NCBI RefSeq assembly: GCF_027580225.2
Contig: NC_073352.2
Coordinates: forward strand, 35,637,501 to 35,701,500
Reading direction: 5' to 3'
DNA length: 64,000 nt
Source of the DNA: Misgurnus anguillicaudatus
Taxonomy: Eukaryota; Chordata; Actinopteri; Cypriniformes; Cobitidae
Shown here: positions 50,157 through 59,800 of the stretch, in pieces
How the letters are laid out: every line of letters starts with the position of its first letter
How positions within the stretch are numbered: the stretch's first letter is position 1
Program-made: the position numbers and the translations under genes
Notes under the pieces: generated by a model
Databases searched by the model: none
What the model was told of the DNA's origin: nothing
What the model saw: only the letters and a program-made list of their open reading frames with translations

Positions 50157-50955
50157 GCGCGTGCGTGAGTGTGGGTGCGTGCGTGTGTTTATGTGTTTGT
50201 GTGCTTGTGTGCATGTGTGCGTGCATGCGTGTGTTTGTTTGTGAGAGAGAAAGCTTGCATGTAACTTAAACCAAACTGTCTGTAACCTTATACTTTCATT
50301 CCTATTGAATCTACAGGGGTCACATTCCCTTCTAGATAGCAGCAGACCCCACATCTGACAATGTATAAATGCTTCATGACTGTGCACCTCTGCTCAGTGT
50401 CTGTCTCTCTCTTCTTAAAGTAATGGCACAGATTCAGAGTCCAGCGTCAGTATGCATCTGTGTATATGATGAAGACCTGCAGCTACAGCTATCACTCAAC
50501 ACAACAGATGTCAGACCCTTAGCAACAATCATAAAAGCAAACAAACATCCGGCCATCTGTATTTTTACTCTGTTATGAGAAACATTTTGTGTCCCTTTCA
50601 CTTTCTGTGGAGTCTCACTGTAAGCTGTCATTGAGAATCTCAAGGAAACAAATAAATATTAAAATGTGTTTTTAAAAATAAATAATTAAATATTATGCCT
50701 GCTATTGTCATGAACAGATCACATTTTTAATGAGTAATTCATTGACCTCTTAAATTTCAAACAGACACCCCTGACATCCTACACTGTCTGCATTACAATA
50801 GATGACAAAACAGATTCATTACCATTCATGATTGTGTCTTTCTGAGCCATGCTGAACATATATGCACAACACATACAGCAAGAGATCTAACTGCATCATT
50901 TATCAATATTAAACATGAAAGACATTGCTGGATGTATATAGTTTACCTTTCCCAT
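31757..50955 (-). CDS. anxa6: Annexin A6, complete, 24 coding exons
   Basis: Calcium-dependent phospholipid-binding protein with eight annexin repeats; links membranes and actin in endocytosis and membrane repair. Exons from the start: 50947-50955 (MGK), 47954-48038, 47781-47875, 47587-47700, 46642-46732, 46475-46554, 45408-45464, 44918-45011, 44607-44702, 43844-43902, 43486-43608, 43304-43362, 42741-42819, 41176-41257, 40995-41089, 39131-39244, 38778-38868, 38550-38629, 38418-38471, 38245-38338, 38074-38169, 36719-36777, 36237-36359, 31757-31816 (ends LCGGED). Total about 662 residues (human 673). Exon lengths in the two halves mirror each other (95, 114, 91, 80, 59 and 123 nt recur), as expected from the ancient duplication of a four-repeat annexin. 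Type II calcium loops are visible, for example [40 protein letters not shown] and MKGLGTDD. Repeats 3 and 7 lack the consensus, repeat 7 most clearly ([10 protein letters not shown]). The junction 39131/38868 in repeat 6 has no GT donor in frame. Intron 1 and the last intron are the largest and carry most transposons. Confidence 0.95.
32908..33429. repeat. TTAA-flanked MITE (522 bp)
   Basis: TTAAAGGGCACCTATTATG and CATAATAGATGCCCTTTAA are terminal inverted repeats bounded by TTAA duplications at 32908-32911 and 33426-33429. The interior has no ORF. It lies in the last anxa6 intron, about 120 bp from the composite element that follows. Confidence 0.75.
33585..34594 (+). pseudogene. L2 ORF2 reverse-transcriptase remnant
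   Basis: Three frames are needed to follow it: 33551-33853 (VPQGS and YADD motifs), 33738-33965 (continuing [14 protein letters not shown]) and 33989-34594 (C terminus). A poly-C run near 33786 marks the first shift. Confidence 0.8.
33606..34892 (+). mobile_element. L2-type (CR1/L2 clade) LINE, 5'-truncated, nested insertion
   Basis: The start of the remaining ORF2 reads [20 protein letters not shown] followed by the reverse-transcriptase catalytic box YADDTQIYI; the frame then shifts at about 33785 and 33985. The C-terminal domain has [13 protein letters not shown] and [20 protein letters not shown], typical of fish L2. The 3' end is GGTGCTTTAAATAAAATG plus (TTA)n, the usual L2 tail. Dead through frameshifts and truncation. 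Confidence 0.88.
36025..36034 (+). promoter_or_regulatory. kappaB-like motif in the last anxa6 intron
   Basis: GGGAAATTCC, identical to the tnip1 promoter motif, about 200 bp from the exon at 36237. Motif match only. Confidence 0.25.
36999..37881. repeat. hAT-like element ends flanking a second repeat
   Basis: AGGGATGTGCATCTCC on the left and the inverse of AGAGATGGGAAGATTCCCC on the right resemble each other as terminal repeats. GATGCC/GCATCG-rich internal sequence appears on both sides (37016-37160 and 37764-37865). No clean target duplication is seen, so the boundaries are tentative. Confidence 0.4.
37461..37757. repeat. GGAATAATTGACGACGGG repeat, second copy, nested
   Basis: GGAATAATTGACGACGGGCC to CAACAGACCCGTGGTATAAG, with the internal palindrome GTGGTAATGCGGCACGACGC and its counterpart around 37520-37570. 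It splits the hAT-like repeat above. Confidence 0.6.
39783..40513. repeat. 731-bp near-perfect foldback element in an anxa6 intron
   Basis: TTAAAGGAATAGTCTACTC at the left and GAGTAGACTATTCCTTTAA at the right, bounded by TTAA. The two arms of roughly 330 bp are reverse complements with only a handful of mismatches by eye; the centre is near 40148. The family is shared with 12048-12484 (GCATTTAGC and CATTCATTC blocks). No coding capacity. Confidence 0.9.
41885..42332. mobile_element. Probable solo LTR (448 bp)
   Basis: Begins TGTCAGGA and ends TCCTGACA, an 8-bp terminal inverted repeat with the TG...CA ends of LTRs, and contains an internal AATAAA signal. Flanks ATCCA and ATCTA fit a 5-bp target duplication with one mismatch. 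No internal retroelement genes or second LTR are nearby, hence solo. A TIR-less DNA element is the alternative. It lies in an anxa6 intron. Confidence 0.55.
42925..43060 (+). repeat. tRNA-derived SINE copy
   Basis: TGTAGCTCAACTAGTAGTGC (A-box region) and the tail GCACTGTAAGCTGTTTTGGA with TAAAAGCATACGTGTG match the usual fish SINE tail that reads CTTTGGATAAAAGCGTCTGC in intact copies. Confidence 0.6.
43993..44270. mobile_element. Non-autonomous hAT element (278 bp)
   Basis: CAGCGGTTCCCAAACTTTTT at the left and AAAACCACTG at the right are hAT-type ends, with an 8-bp target duplication GCCTAGAA/GCCTAGAT (7 of 8). The interior is C-rich, then AT-rich. In an anxa6 intron. Confidence 0.75.
45674..46366. 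repeat. MITE with TAATCATA-GGGAACC ends, carrying a second element
   Basis: CTCATAATCATAGGGGAACC on the left and GGTTCCCATATGATTACGAG on the right are inverted repeats that continue into AGTGCC and ATAGCACC. The interior is occupied by the foldback at 45803-46308. Confidence 0.65.
45803..46308. repeat. Foldback element nested in the MITE
   Basis: TATCACGAAATTGCGTGACT is answered by AGTCACGCAATTTCGTGATA; arms of about 175 bp (45803-45977 and 46137-46308) enclose an AT-rich loop of about 160 bp. The arms are rich in CGCGAC and CGTGAC motifs. Confidence 0.8.
48043..48130. repeat. (GA)44 microsatellite next to an anxa6 3' splice site
   Basis: 88 bp of uninterrupted GA, read as (TC)44 on the gene strand, ending 2 bp before the ATAG acceptor of the second coding exon (47954-48038). 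It is therefore the polypyrimidine tract. Confidence 0.97.
48300..48510 (+). repeat. tRNA-derived SINE with an internal (ACACA/ATAAC) pentamer expansion
   Basis: CTCAACTGATGGAGCATTGC is an A-box region; CTAAGGTCATGGCTTGATGT, about 150 bp further, is the degraded B-box region. Between them are (AACAC)n and (AACAT)n pentamers (48337-48470), which in intact SINEs is a stretch of only about 15 bases containing AACAC. Confidence 0.6.
48681..49116. repeat. TTAA-flanked foldback MITE, intact copy (436 bp)
   Basis: TTAAAGGGATAGTTCACTTT and AAAGTGAACTATCCCTTTAA are terminal inverted repeats ending in TTAA. Internal inverted blocks include TTCCATCATATTTTTTTATT and CCTACTATGGAAGTCAATGG. Related copies lie at 20555-20818 and 51460-51760. 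Confidence 0.85.
49999..50225. repeat. (GT)n-(GC/GT) microsatellite
   Basis: Two GT tracts (about 49999-50053 and 50099-50150) joined by GTGCGTGCGT-type sequence give about 225 bp of almost strictly alternating purine-pyrimidine. In anxa6 intron 1. It explains several long CV/TH-repeat frames on both strands. Confidence 0.97.
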
Positions 50956-51459
50956 CTTTGATCAGCTACGGTTTGTCAATGGAATGATAATCTTAAACCT
51001 GGAAGGAAAAAACAATAGTCAGAAACATGTTTTTACACAGTTTAGTTATCAAAGCAGTTACAAACTAGTCTATAAACTATAACTAGTCTTAAGTAGCACG
51101 GGTATATCTGAAGCAATAGCCAACAATACATTGTATGAGTCAAAATTATTGATTTTAAGGATTATTTATTAAGAATTATAGGATGTTAAGTAAAGATCAT
51201 GTTTCATGAAGATATTTTATAAATTTACTACCGTAAATATCAAAAATGTATTTATCATTAGTTATATGTGTTGCTATTGACTTCATTTGGAAAACTTTAA
51301 AGGTGATTTAATCAATATTTAGACTTTTTTGCATCCTCAGATTCCAGATTTTCAAAGTCATATCTTGGCCAAATATTGTCCTATCCCAAAAAAACATACA
51401 TCAATGTAAAGCTTATTTATTCAGCTTATTTAAATGAGAATGAATGAGAAGCACTTATA

Positions 51460-51760
51460 TTGATAGTTTACACCAAAGTGTAATGTCTGTAAAGCATTTT
51501 CTCACTCTCATGTTGCTACAAACCTGTATAAATGTCCCTGTTTTTTGTTTTGATGAACAGTTTGAGAAATGTTGGTAACCAAAGCATTCATGACCCTCAT
51601 TCCCTTTCATAGTATTCTTTCTTCCTACTATGGAAGTCAATGGGGCTTATAATCGGTTCAGTTACAAACATTTCTTAAACTATCTTCTTTCCTGTTCATC
51701 AGAACAAAGACATTTATACAGGTTTGTAACAACATGAGAGCAAGTAAACTATTCCTTTAA
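51460..51760. repeat. TTAA-type MITE, third copy, diverged
   Basis: Right end AAACTATTCCTTTAA with the TTAA at 51757-51760; contains CCTACTATGGAAGTCAATGG as in the intact copy at 48681. The left end is diverged. Confidence 0.65.
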
Positions 51761-52847
51761 CACAAAACCATAACATTATACATTTGTGTTTTGGGCACAT
51801 ACTGTACTTGCTACACATATGCAAAAGTGTCAATATAACCAACATAAACTAGTATAGATAATGTTTAGACAACATGTGTTGTCTCTAACCAATGCACCCC
51901 TAGCCAAAATTGTATTCACCTACCAAACATTGATCCTTATGAGTTATTTTGTGGTCCAGGGTCACCAATATCCGGTTCATGGGTTAACTAAAGTCTAATG
52001 TGTTTAGTTGTTTCAAATAAAATAAAGGGGGAAAAAACGAGGTTGCTAGAAAATTCAACTCCTTTCAGTTCTAACCATTTTTAAATCTTGTAGGCTGAGA
52101 CAAAAGTCTTCTTATATGAGGTTGACTGTTATATTTTCCACATGTTATATTAACTAACTACAGACTTACTGTATACAACACTAGAAAGACCTTCATTCAC
52201 TCGACATCAGGCAAATAAGAAACTCTGAGAGAGAAGATGGAGGAATGTTATAATGCCAAACATGAATCTGCAGTCTGTTTAGCACAATGACCATTCACAT
52301 GTTAAATATCCTGACTAAGCCTTATTGATTTTCTACTTTGTGGATTCAGCATCAGGGTTTACATTGGAAAAACTTAAAGCTTCGTAGCATTGAGATTTTA
52401 AACCCGTGTGCCAGTGAAGTCCAAAAATAGTCATGAGTCAGGAATACATCCAAGGTCTGTGAAAGACATCCACACAGCCCCACCCAGTCAAATATATATC
52501 ATACTCTACACTTAACTACAAAATGAATGAAAATCTTTGTCATCCGATAAGATATTAACACAGAAAGACACTTAATGCAATCCTGATCTTAAAGCCTTTG
52601 TTTTTAATATACATTTCATATTATATATCATCATGCATATGTTTTCTATAGAATTGAGTGTGTATAAAAGTTTTGTAATAGTTGAAAAGAACTGGCTTGT
52701 GTCTCTGTTCATGCTCGTGTTATTAAAGTGATAACTCGCGGTGTCGCATTGTCACGCGTAAAACGTCGCATTGCTGTCAATAAAGCGCGTTAATAAACAT
52801 TTAAAACCAATAAACGACATGAAGAGCATGTGATTGAAATGTTTTAC

Positions 52848-52940
52848 CTTACAAACACGGTTGACAGTGGTCCGTTATCTGTTTGTCGATGGTTTTTTAC
52901 TGAGGTATCAGCTGTTCTCCTCTGAGTGACGCAACGCACG
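52848..52940 (-). other. anxa6: anxa6 5' UTR exon (non-coding); upstream limit approximate
   Basis: GTTTGTAAG followed by GTAAAAC on the minus strand is a donor next to a CpG-rich stretch (GACGCAACGCACGCGGCGCG, about 52927). A second leader segment, 50956-50998, precedes the ATG in the MGK exon after a TTCCAG acceptor. Confidence 0.5.
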
Positions 52941-53199
52941 CGGCGCGTTCAACTGCGCTCTCACTATTTAACTTAGCTGTGACGTAATACACACTTCCCC
53001 AACGTGACGTGAAATATCTGTAGCATGACTTTACTATCAAGAGATCACATGATTTCTACAAGTCGCTCGTTTTTTCCCAGGCAGTAATATCACTGCATCT
53101 CATCCTGTCATCATAAATGCAGCACACACCGAGTCTGGTTTATGTTAAATGTGAACGCGTAAAGATATTTACGTAAAATGTGCATTCAGTGTTATCAGT

Positions 53200-53240
53200 A
53201 TGTGGTCCCCTGGGGTTCGAACCCATGAACTACATCTACA
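53200..53240 (-). repeat. SINE B-box fragment
   Basis: GGGGTTCGAACCCATGAAC contains a perfect tRNA-type B box (GGTTCGAACC) without a matching A box or tRNA fold; likely a SINE fragment. Confidence 0.4.
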
Positions 53241-53645
53241 GGACCTCTCCATCACTTCCAGATAACTATTTGTGAAGTTAATGTTATACATTATTCTCCA
53301 CTTTTTCATATACAGTGATTAATTGTTTTGTCTTGTTTCATCCTTTTTAAAGCTATCTGTGTATTTCTAAGAAATATTAATAACTTTCATACATGATCTA
53401 TCTGACTGTGAAGCACTAGTAAATGAATATCTAAAATAACCTTCAACAAGGATTTTCTTTAACTTTGGATTCAAACATAACCTAAAGCTTTAGTATCAAC
53501 TCTAGTTGTAAACAGCACTAGATGAATGCTTGTGTTATGGTCATCAGCTTTAATACAGGCCTCTTTTGTTTTACAGGAGTAATAAAGTCACAAATGTGAA
53601 AATTAATTGCAACACATTATTGCAACATATGAAAAAAAAACAGTA

Positions 53646-53911
53646 CACTGTAAAAAAAATGGGTAGAAATTACAGTATTACTGGGTATTTCTGGCAACTA
53701 GCTACATTTATGTTATTTACAGGCAACAGTTTGTTCAAAGTTAAATGAACATGAAACATTTTCAGTCTTTATCTTCTACAGTAAGTTACTGGCAACCAGA
53801 TGCATAACTACAGCTATTTTTTTACAGTGAATAACATCAATTTAAATTCACAGTAAGTTACTGGCAAACAGCTGACAGTAAAACTGTAATTTATACAGAT
53901 TTTTTACAGTG
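53646..53911. repeat. CACTGTAAAAAA-type MITE
   Basis: Begins CACTGTAAAAAA and ends TTTTTTACAGTG, with AAGTTACTGGCAA motifs inside. Copies at about 55884-56245 and 60381-60569. The spacer between anxa6 and the CAT gene (52.95-56.86 kb) holds these and a SINE but no supportable gene. Confidence 0.75.
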
Positions 53912-54059
53912 TACAGTAACCATGGTTTAACTATGATTATTAAAAACCAATGGTTATTTACAAAACATGGTTATTTTGTGGTAATCATGGTTTTACTACA
54001 GTGACCATGTTTTTTGTAATGGTTAATTTTCATAAGGTTAAACTTTACTATAGTAAATA

Positions 54060-54215
54060 ATGTTTCTGTGGCTCATCTGGGGCAAATGTCATAGGTCTGA
54101 CTCCCAGGGAACCCAAATACTGATAAAAATAAACATATAAGCTACATTAAATGCACTGTAAGATATTTTGGATTAAAGCTTCTGGCAAATGCATAAATGT
54201 AAATACTAAAGTATA
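54060..54215 (+). repeat. tRNA-derived SINE copy
   Basis: TGTGGCTCATCTGGGGCAAA, then CATAGGTCTGACTCCCAGGG (B-box region) and the tail GGATTAAAGCTTCTGGCAAA with TGCATAAATGTAAA. Full-length layout but diverged. Confidence 0.7.
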
Positions 54216-55883
54216 CTTCAGTATTTTAATGTGGGAATTATGTCAATGAATACAACATATTTCACAATTGCAAAGAGACAAAGATGAACAACATCTAGAA
54301 TGCAACTCCAAAGCTTTAATAATGAATGGCACTGTTAGTGCTGAGGAGAAACAGAGATTACAGTATTTATCTTGCATTATTGATATAAAATGCAGTAAAA
54401 TGATTCTGTTTCTAAATGTAGGTGATCGAGTTCAGGACAACACTGCGCTTTTAAAATTCATACACTAGAGATGGTCAAGTGCACACAATATAATATAGTA
54501 CATCATTTACGACTCAACATGAGCCTGAATATAAAACCTGTGCCATATAAAGACAGAAATATCTGTCCTGCAACTTTCCTTGAAATTCAAATAGCGTCTT
54601 ATTTTAGAAATAGAAAGTGAAAATCAAAGTTTGTTTTTGCTCCTGTGCTCTTGGTATGATATCCAATGGCTGACCATGAGTCTGGGCTATTTCTGTCCCA
54701 ACCTTTGGGTGATTCCAGTAAAGGGGTGAAGGTTTCAAGATCAGGATGATATACTGTAGAATAGGCTATTGTCTTGTAATGTCTACATAAGAATCATTAA
54801 GAGATTATTATTAAGAGGCATTGTTGTATTTGGCACAATAAATCCGAAAGGATATCAAGAAAACCCAAATAAAGTTATAGACTGCTCTGTGCTGCCATCG
54901 TGTGTGCAGACTTTTAAAATCTTGACAATGTTTGTAGTCTTTGATTTTTTTACATGAAAAACATAACATGTATAACTTCCTATTTTTTGTATGAAATGTC
55001 CCATTTATTGTGCAAGTATTTGCTGAAATAGGCAAACTAAATTCACAATAATGTTACAAAAGATGTCATGGTGTAATTTTCTCACACTGACTCTCGGCTG
55101 TAACAATATGATGGGGGCAGCAGAAAAATGCAGAAAGAAAGGCGACTTTGTTATTAAGTGGGTGGGTGGGTCAAACAGGCCACGCTTGTATATATTGTTG
55201 TAAAATTCATTTGGGCTCATTGGTGTAACGGGAACAGATACACCCATCCACAATCTTGACACAAATACGGACTGCATACATTTCTTGGACAAAATCAAGG
55301 TAAAGAAACACACATACATTTTCTGCACATATGCTTAAATAAATGTCTTTATAACCTCTCCAGTAATTATTTTTCTTTATCATTATTGTCCTTTTTAATG
55401 TGCTTTATGTCTATTATATAGTTTTAATACATTGGCATTATTACTGTACAAGCTTCACTTTCTGAAAGTGTAATTACAGGTGTAAAATGAATCCGGCATT
55501 ATTTATATACAGTTAAAATGTGTTTTCTTATTAAAATGTTTGCCATTTTTAACATAACAAATATTTTAAGTACAACATTCTTGCAAGTTCTGCAGATTTA
55601 TGTCAGGTTGGCAACAGATTAGTGATACAGAAAGCTGATATGCATTCCTGTCAGGATTAGGATGGAGTCTAAATCTCCTGTTGGCAGATTAGAGAAAGTA
55701 ACTACACAAAGAGAAAGTGTGCCAGACAGCTATTGGCATGCCATGAAGTCAGCTTTGTCTTTTCTTCTTCACTATTATCTTCACAGAACAGACTTCATGA
55801 GTTCAGAAAGGGACAAGTCAGAATGCAGTCAGGTGTCTTTTACTTTTACATTGCATCTCTTATAGTGGTATATTTCATATAAA

Positions 55884-56245
55884 TGTCTGTAGAAATAACA
55901 GTATTACTGTCAGCTGTTTCCCAGTAACTTATTGTAGATTTATATTGATGTTATTTACGGACAAAAGTTTGTTTAAAGTTAAATGAACATGTATATTAAC
56001 AAGTCTTTGCAAAGTAAAACTATAAAATAACAGCCTTATGCAAAGCACTCTGGAAAAAAAATCTGAAGGAAAAAACAGAAAAATGTTGATGAGGATTTCT
56101 GGTTCCCAGAATGCTTTGCATGATGCTGTTATTTTAGTTTTATTCTGTAGAGATGAAGACTTGTTCATGTTTCATGTTCATACATTTAAATCTACAGTAG
56201 GTTACTGGCAAACAGCTCCATAACTACAGCAACATTTCTTACAGT
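55884..56245. repeat. CACTGTAAAAAA-type MITE, diverged, with a central inverted repeat
   Basis: Shares TTACTGGCAAACAGCT and AAAGTTAAATGAACATG with the other copies. The centre carries ATGCAAAGCACTCTGGAA facing TTCCCAGAATGCTTTGCAT. Confidence 0.6.
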
Positions 56246-56867
56246 CAACAAGTGTAGGGATTAATATATCAAGACTATATAAATCTCTAATAAAAGCTCA
56301 AATAAATACTAATAACATTTTCTGTGTAGAGATTAAAATATTAAGAGAAGATGGCAATAACTTTTGCCACTCCATGGTTAAGATGATCTTATTTTTAATA
56401 TGCATTTCAATTTCAGTCTGTTTACTTTTGTGTTTCAAAGGATCAGGAATCCAAAACTCCCACATCTCTGCCATCTGAGCACACATGAAAGCATGAAAAT
56501 ATTGTGATTCAGTGAGTCAAAGAATACAGATTATTCATTTGAAATTATAGGGCATTTACATACATTGACATGCCAAATATTGCACATTGTTTATTTATGG
56601 TGATTTTGTGTACATACATTGCCAAATAATATGATGAAATGAAAACAATATATAAAACACTGATATGATAGAAATACAAAGATACATTTCAGAGTTTAAA
56701 AAGCTTTAATCATAACATTATTGTGTTCTCTCATATACTTTTCATATTCAGCACAGTCAATGTAATTCACATACCTTATAAAGTATAGACAAAATGTAAA
56801 ACAGTAAGCTGAAATGACATGTATGTAAAGAATTGATATAATAGCCTCTGATTGATCTCTAGCAGTG

Positions 56868-59800
56868 ATGCAATCCATCCAATCATTTCTGAGAGCGCTG
56901 TGTCGCAAGAAGCCGCTGGAACCAGAAGACGAGGTTTCCAGCTTCTGTCGCTGTCTCACAACATTGGATCTTATTGCTTTAGGAGTGGGCAGTACTTTAG
57001 GAGCCGGGGTTTACGTGCTCTCTGGTGAAGTGGCTCGGACTCTGTCTGGTCCCAGTATCATCATCTCCTTCTTCATTGCTGCTTTAGCTTCAATCTTTGC
57101 TGGGCTCTGCTATGCTGAGTTTGGAGCGAGGGTTCCTAAAACTGGATCTGCCTATCTGTACAGTTATGTGACTGTAGGAGAGATGTGGGCTTTCACTACA
57201 GGATGGAATTTATTACTCTCTTATGTCATCGGTAAACAAGAACATCAGCTAGTCTCAGAAAAGAATTTAGATACATTAAAACAATCTGTCAACAGGTTCC
57301 ATGCAATATGTAAAGATTTAGTTCATTTACAAAAACGTTCAAGTAAACTTAACAAACCTTAGTAGTTTCAACAAACAACAATTAAGTTAATTGTACATGA
57401 AATGACGACCAAAATTGTAAAAATGCCATTACACATCAATCAATCAAAGTCTAATCATATAGACCATTAAATTATATCACAAACATATTTGAAATAAACT
57501 TTACATTTATTTGTTTTTGTTCTACAAATATATCAGAACAAGTTTATTGACTTGACCATTTATTACTCCCGTACCTATCTAATGGTGCTACACTTCTGCA
57601 GGAACAACAATTACCCATAATACACTGCAACTCCATCAGCCAATGAGATGTCAGTCTTTATTGGTTTTATTAATCTCATAATTTTACGCAACAAGGTTAT
57701 GTGGACTGAACAAATATTTTTTAAGTAAAGCTGATAAAGACTTTGTTGAATTAACTCAATTAAATTAAGTTCACATTGCTAAATGTTTTTAAAGTAAGCT
57801 CAACATGAACCAATTAAGTAAAATTGACAAAAGTGAAAGTAAATTTATTTGAGAAAAGTGCTTATATAAAACATTGCTTGTCTAGGAGTTTATAGTTTTA
57901 GTAAAGTTGTGTTATTTAGTAAAGTTATGTACAGTGGCGTAGCAAGTCAGTCGGGGGCCCATATGCAAAAAAAATTGACGGGCCCCCTTAAGCCAAAGCC
58001 CCCCCCAACCTTGCCCGTTGGCACTGTTAACTGTGGCGCGCAGGTCTGTTAACAACATATACTTTTAATAAGGTAGTCAAATATTTTTACTTTACTTTTT
58101 TACTTTAAAGGGTAGATTTAAATAAAGAAAAACTAAATGTTTTGGGTAGTTTTTGACTCGTGACTAACTTCTCCGCCTTCTCTTTTCTCTTTAAGGCCCC
58201 ACTTTTATGTTTATATTTGTCCATTAATGTTCATGTAGATAGCTGCTATAGTAACCTCTCACACTGTGTTTTCTTTTTTTTGGCGTGGCAATGCGTCATG
58301 TTAAAAAATGATGCTGTATTAGTCTACGGCGGAAGCAGAGTGCAAAAATAAATAAATAATTGCAAACAAGAAATGACGGAGAAATTAGACATTATGGAGA
58401 AATAAGAAATCACTACACATGATATGCATACAAAAATATATTTATTGCGGCCACAAATAAAAATTAAATGGAAATTTTATTTTTTATTAAAAGCTGGGAT
58501 GGGCCCAGAGCCAGGCCCCCTATTGGCCCGGGCCCATTTGCACGTGCATACCCTGCATGCCCAGACGCTACGCCACTGGTTATGTATCTGTTTGTAAAAA
58601 GTAATTTAAACCTTAAGAGATCTTGTCCTTTGTTAAAAAACTGTCAATAAAAGTGTAAATAACAAGCCTTTCTCTTGATCTATAGGCACATCGAGTGTGG
58701 CCAGGGCATGGAGCGGTACATTTGATGATCTTATTGGAAATCTGATGGCTAATTATTTGAACAAACACGTGTCAATGAGATTACCTGGCCTGGCCGCTTA
58801 TCCAGACTTCTTTGCAGCGGCTCTTATAATGATTCTCGCTGGTATATTAATCATACAAAATCATCATTCCTGTCTTTATTATCAATGACAAAAGACTAAC
58901 ACACATCATTTTCCTCACAGGTCTTCTTGCATACGGTGTAAAAGAATCAACTACAGTCAACAAGATATTTACAAGTGTTAACATACTGGTGTTAATGTTT
59001 GTCATCATCAGTGGCTTCATCAAGGGAAAACTGAAGAACTGGTTTATCACTGAAGATATCATAAAGAATGAAACAGCAACTCTTCAGTAATTTGTTCATA
59101 TTTATTAATTTAGAGGATTTAAAACTGCATGAATGATCTTAACATTATGAAGAATGATTTATGTACACTAGGGGTGGAACGGTACATGTATTTGTTTCGA
59201 ACCGAATCGTTACGGGGGTGCATGAATTTAAACGGAGAATACACGGTATGAAAATTAAAAAAAAACTTGCGTGCAAAATAATGAATGTAATGCGGAACTA
59301 CTGTCAGATCAGCGGGTTCTTTATGGACAGCTAATCTGTTGCCCCGCTTTAGCTCTGAAGCTCTGATTGGCGCCGATGCATCAGAGCTCCGCCTATGTAT
59401 GCGCTCTATCAGAGCCCGTCTACATTCTGGCACTCTGCAGTTTTTTGTCAGGTCGAAGCCGGTCCAGTCAGTTAGTGAGCAGCGATAGCGAGGATGGCAA
59501 GTGGTGTTCCACAAGAGTTAGACGCTCCGCCAGCCTCTTTAAGATCGCAAGTTTGGCAAAACTTCAGTTTTCCAGTCAGTTACAATAGTACAGGCGAGAG
59601 AGTGGTGGAAAAGACGAGGACTGTGCGGCGGCGTTGTTCAGCAATTGTTAGGTATGTGAGTGGAAATACATCTAATCAGGGCTCTCAAGTCTCACGCATT
59701 CACCTTGACACACACGCATGTCAGTCAGTTCACATGCTCATATACGCCACACTTTGTATTTCTCATGCTGAGAAGTAGGAGATAAATTGTCCTGCTAATA

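Noticed and set aside
49904..50387. Long frames of CV or TH repeats on both strands
   Set aside because: Pure translations of the GT/CA microsatellite.
53566..56223. Several 60-80-codon frames between anxa6 and the CAT gene
   Set aside because: They overlap MITE and SINE copies or AT-rich spacer and show no conserved motif.
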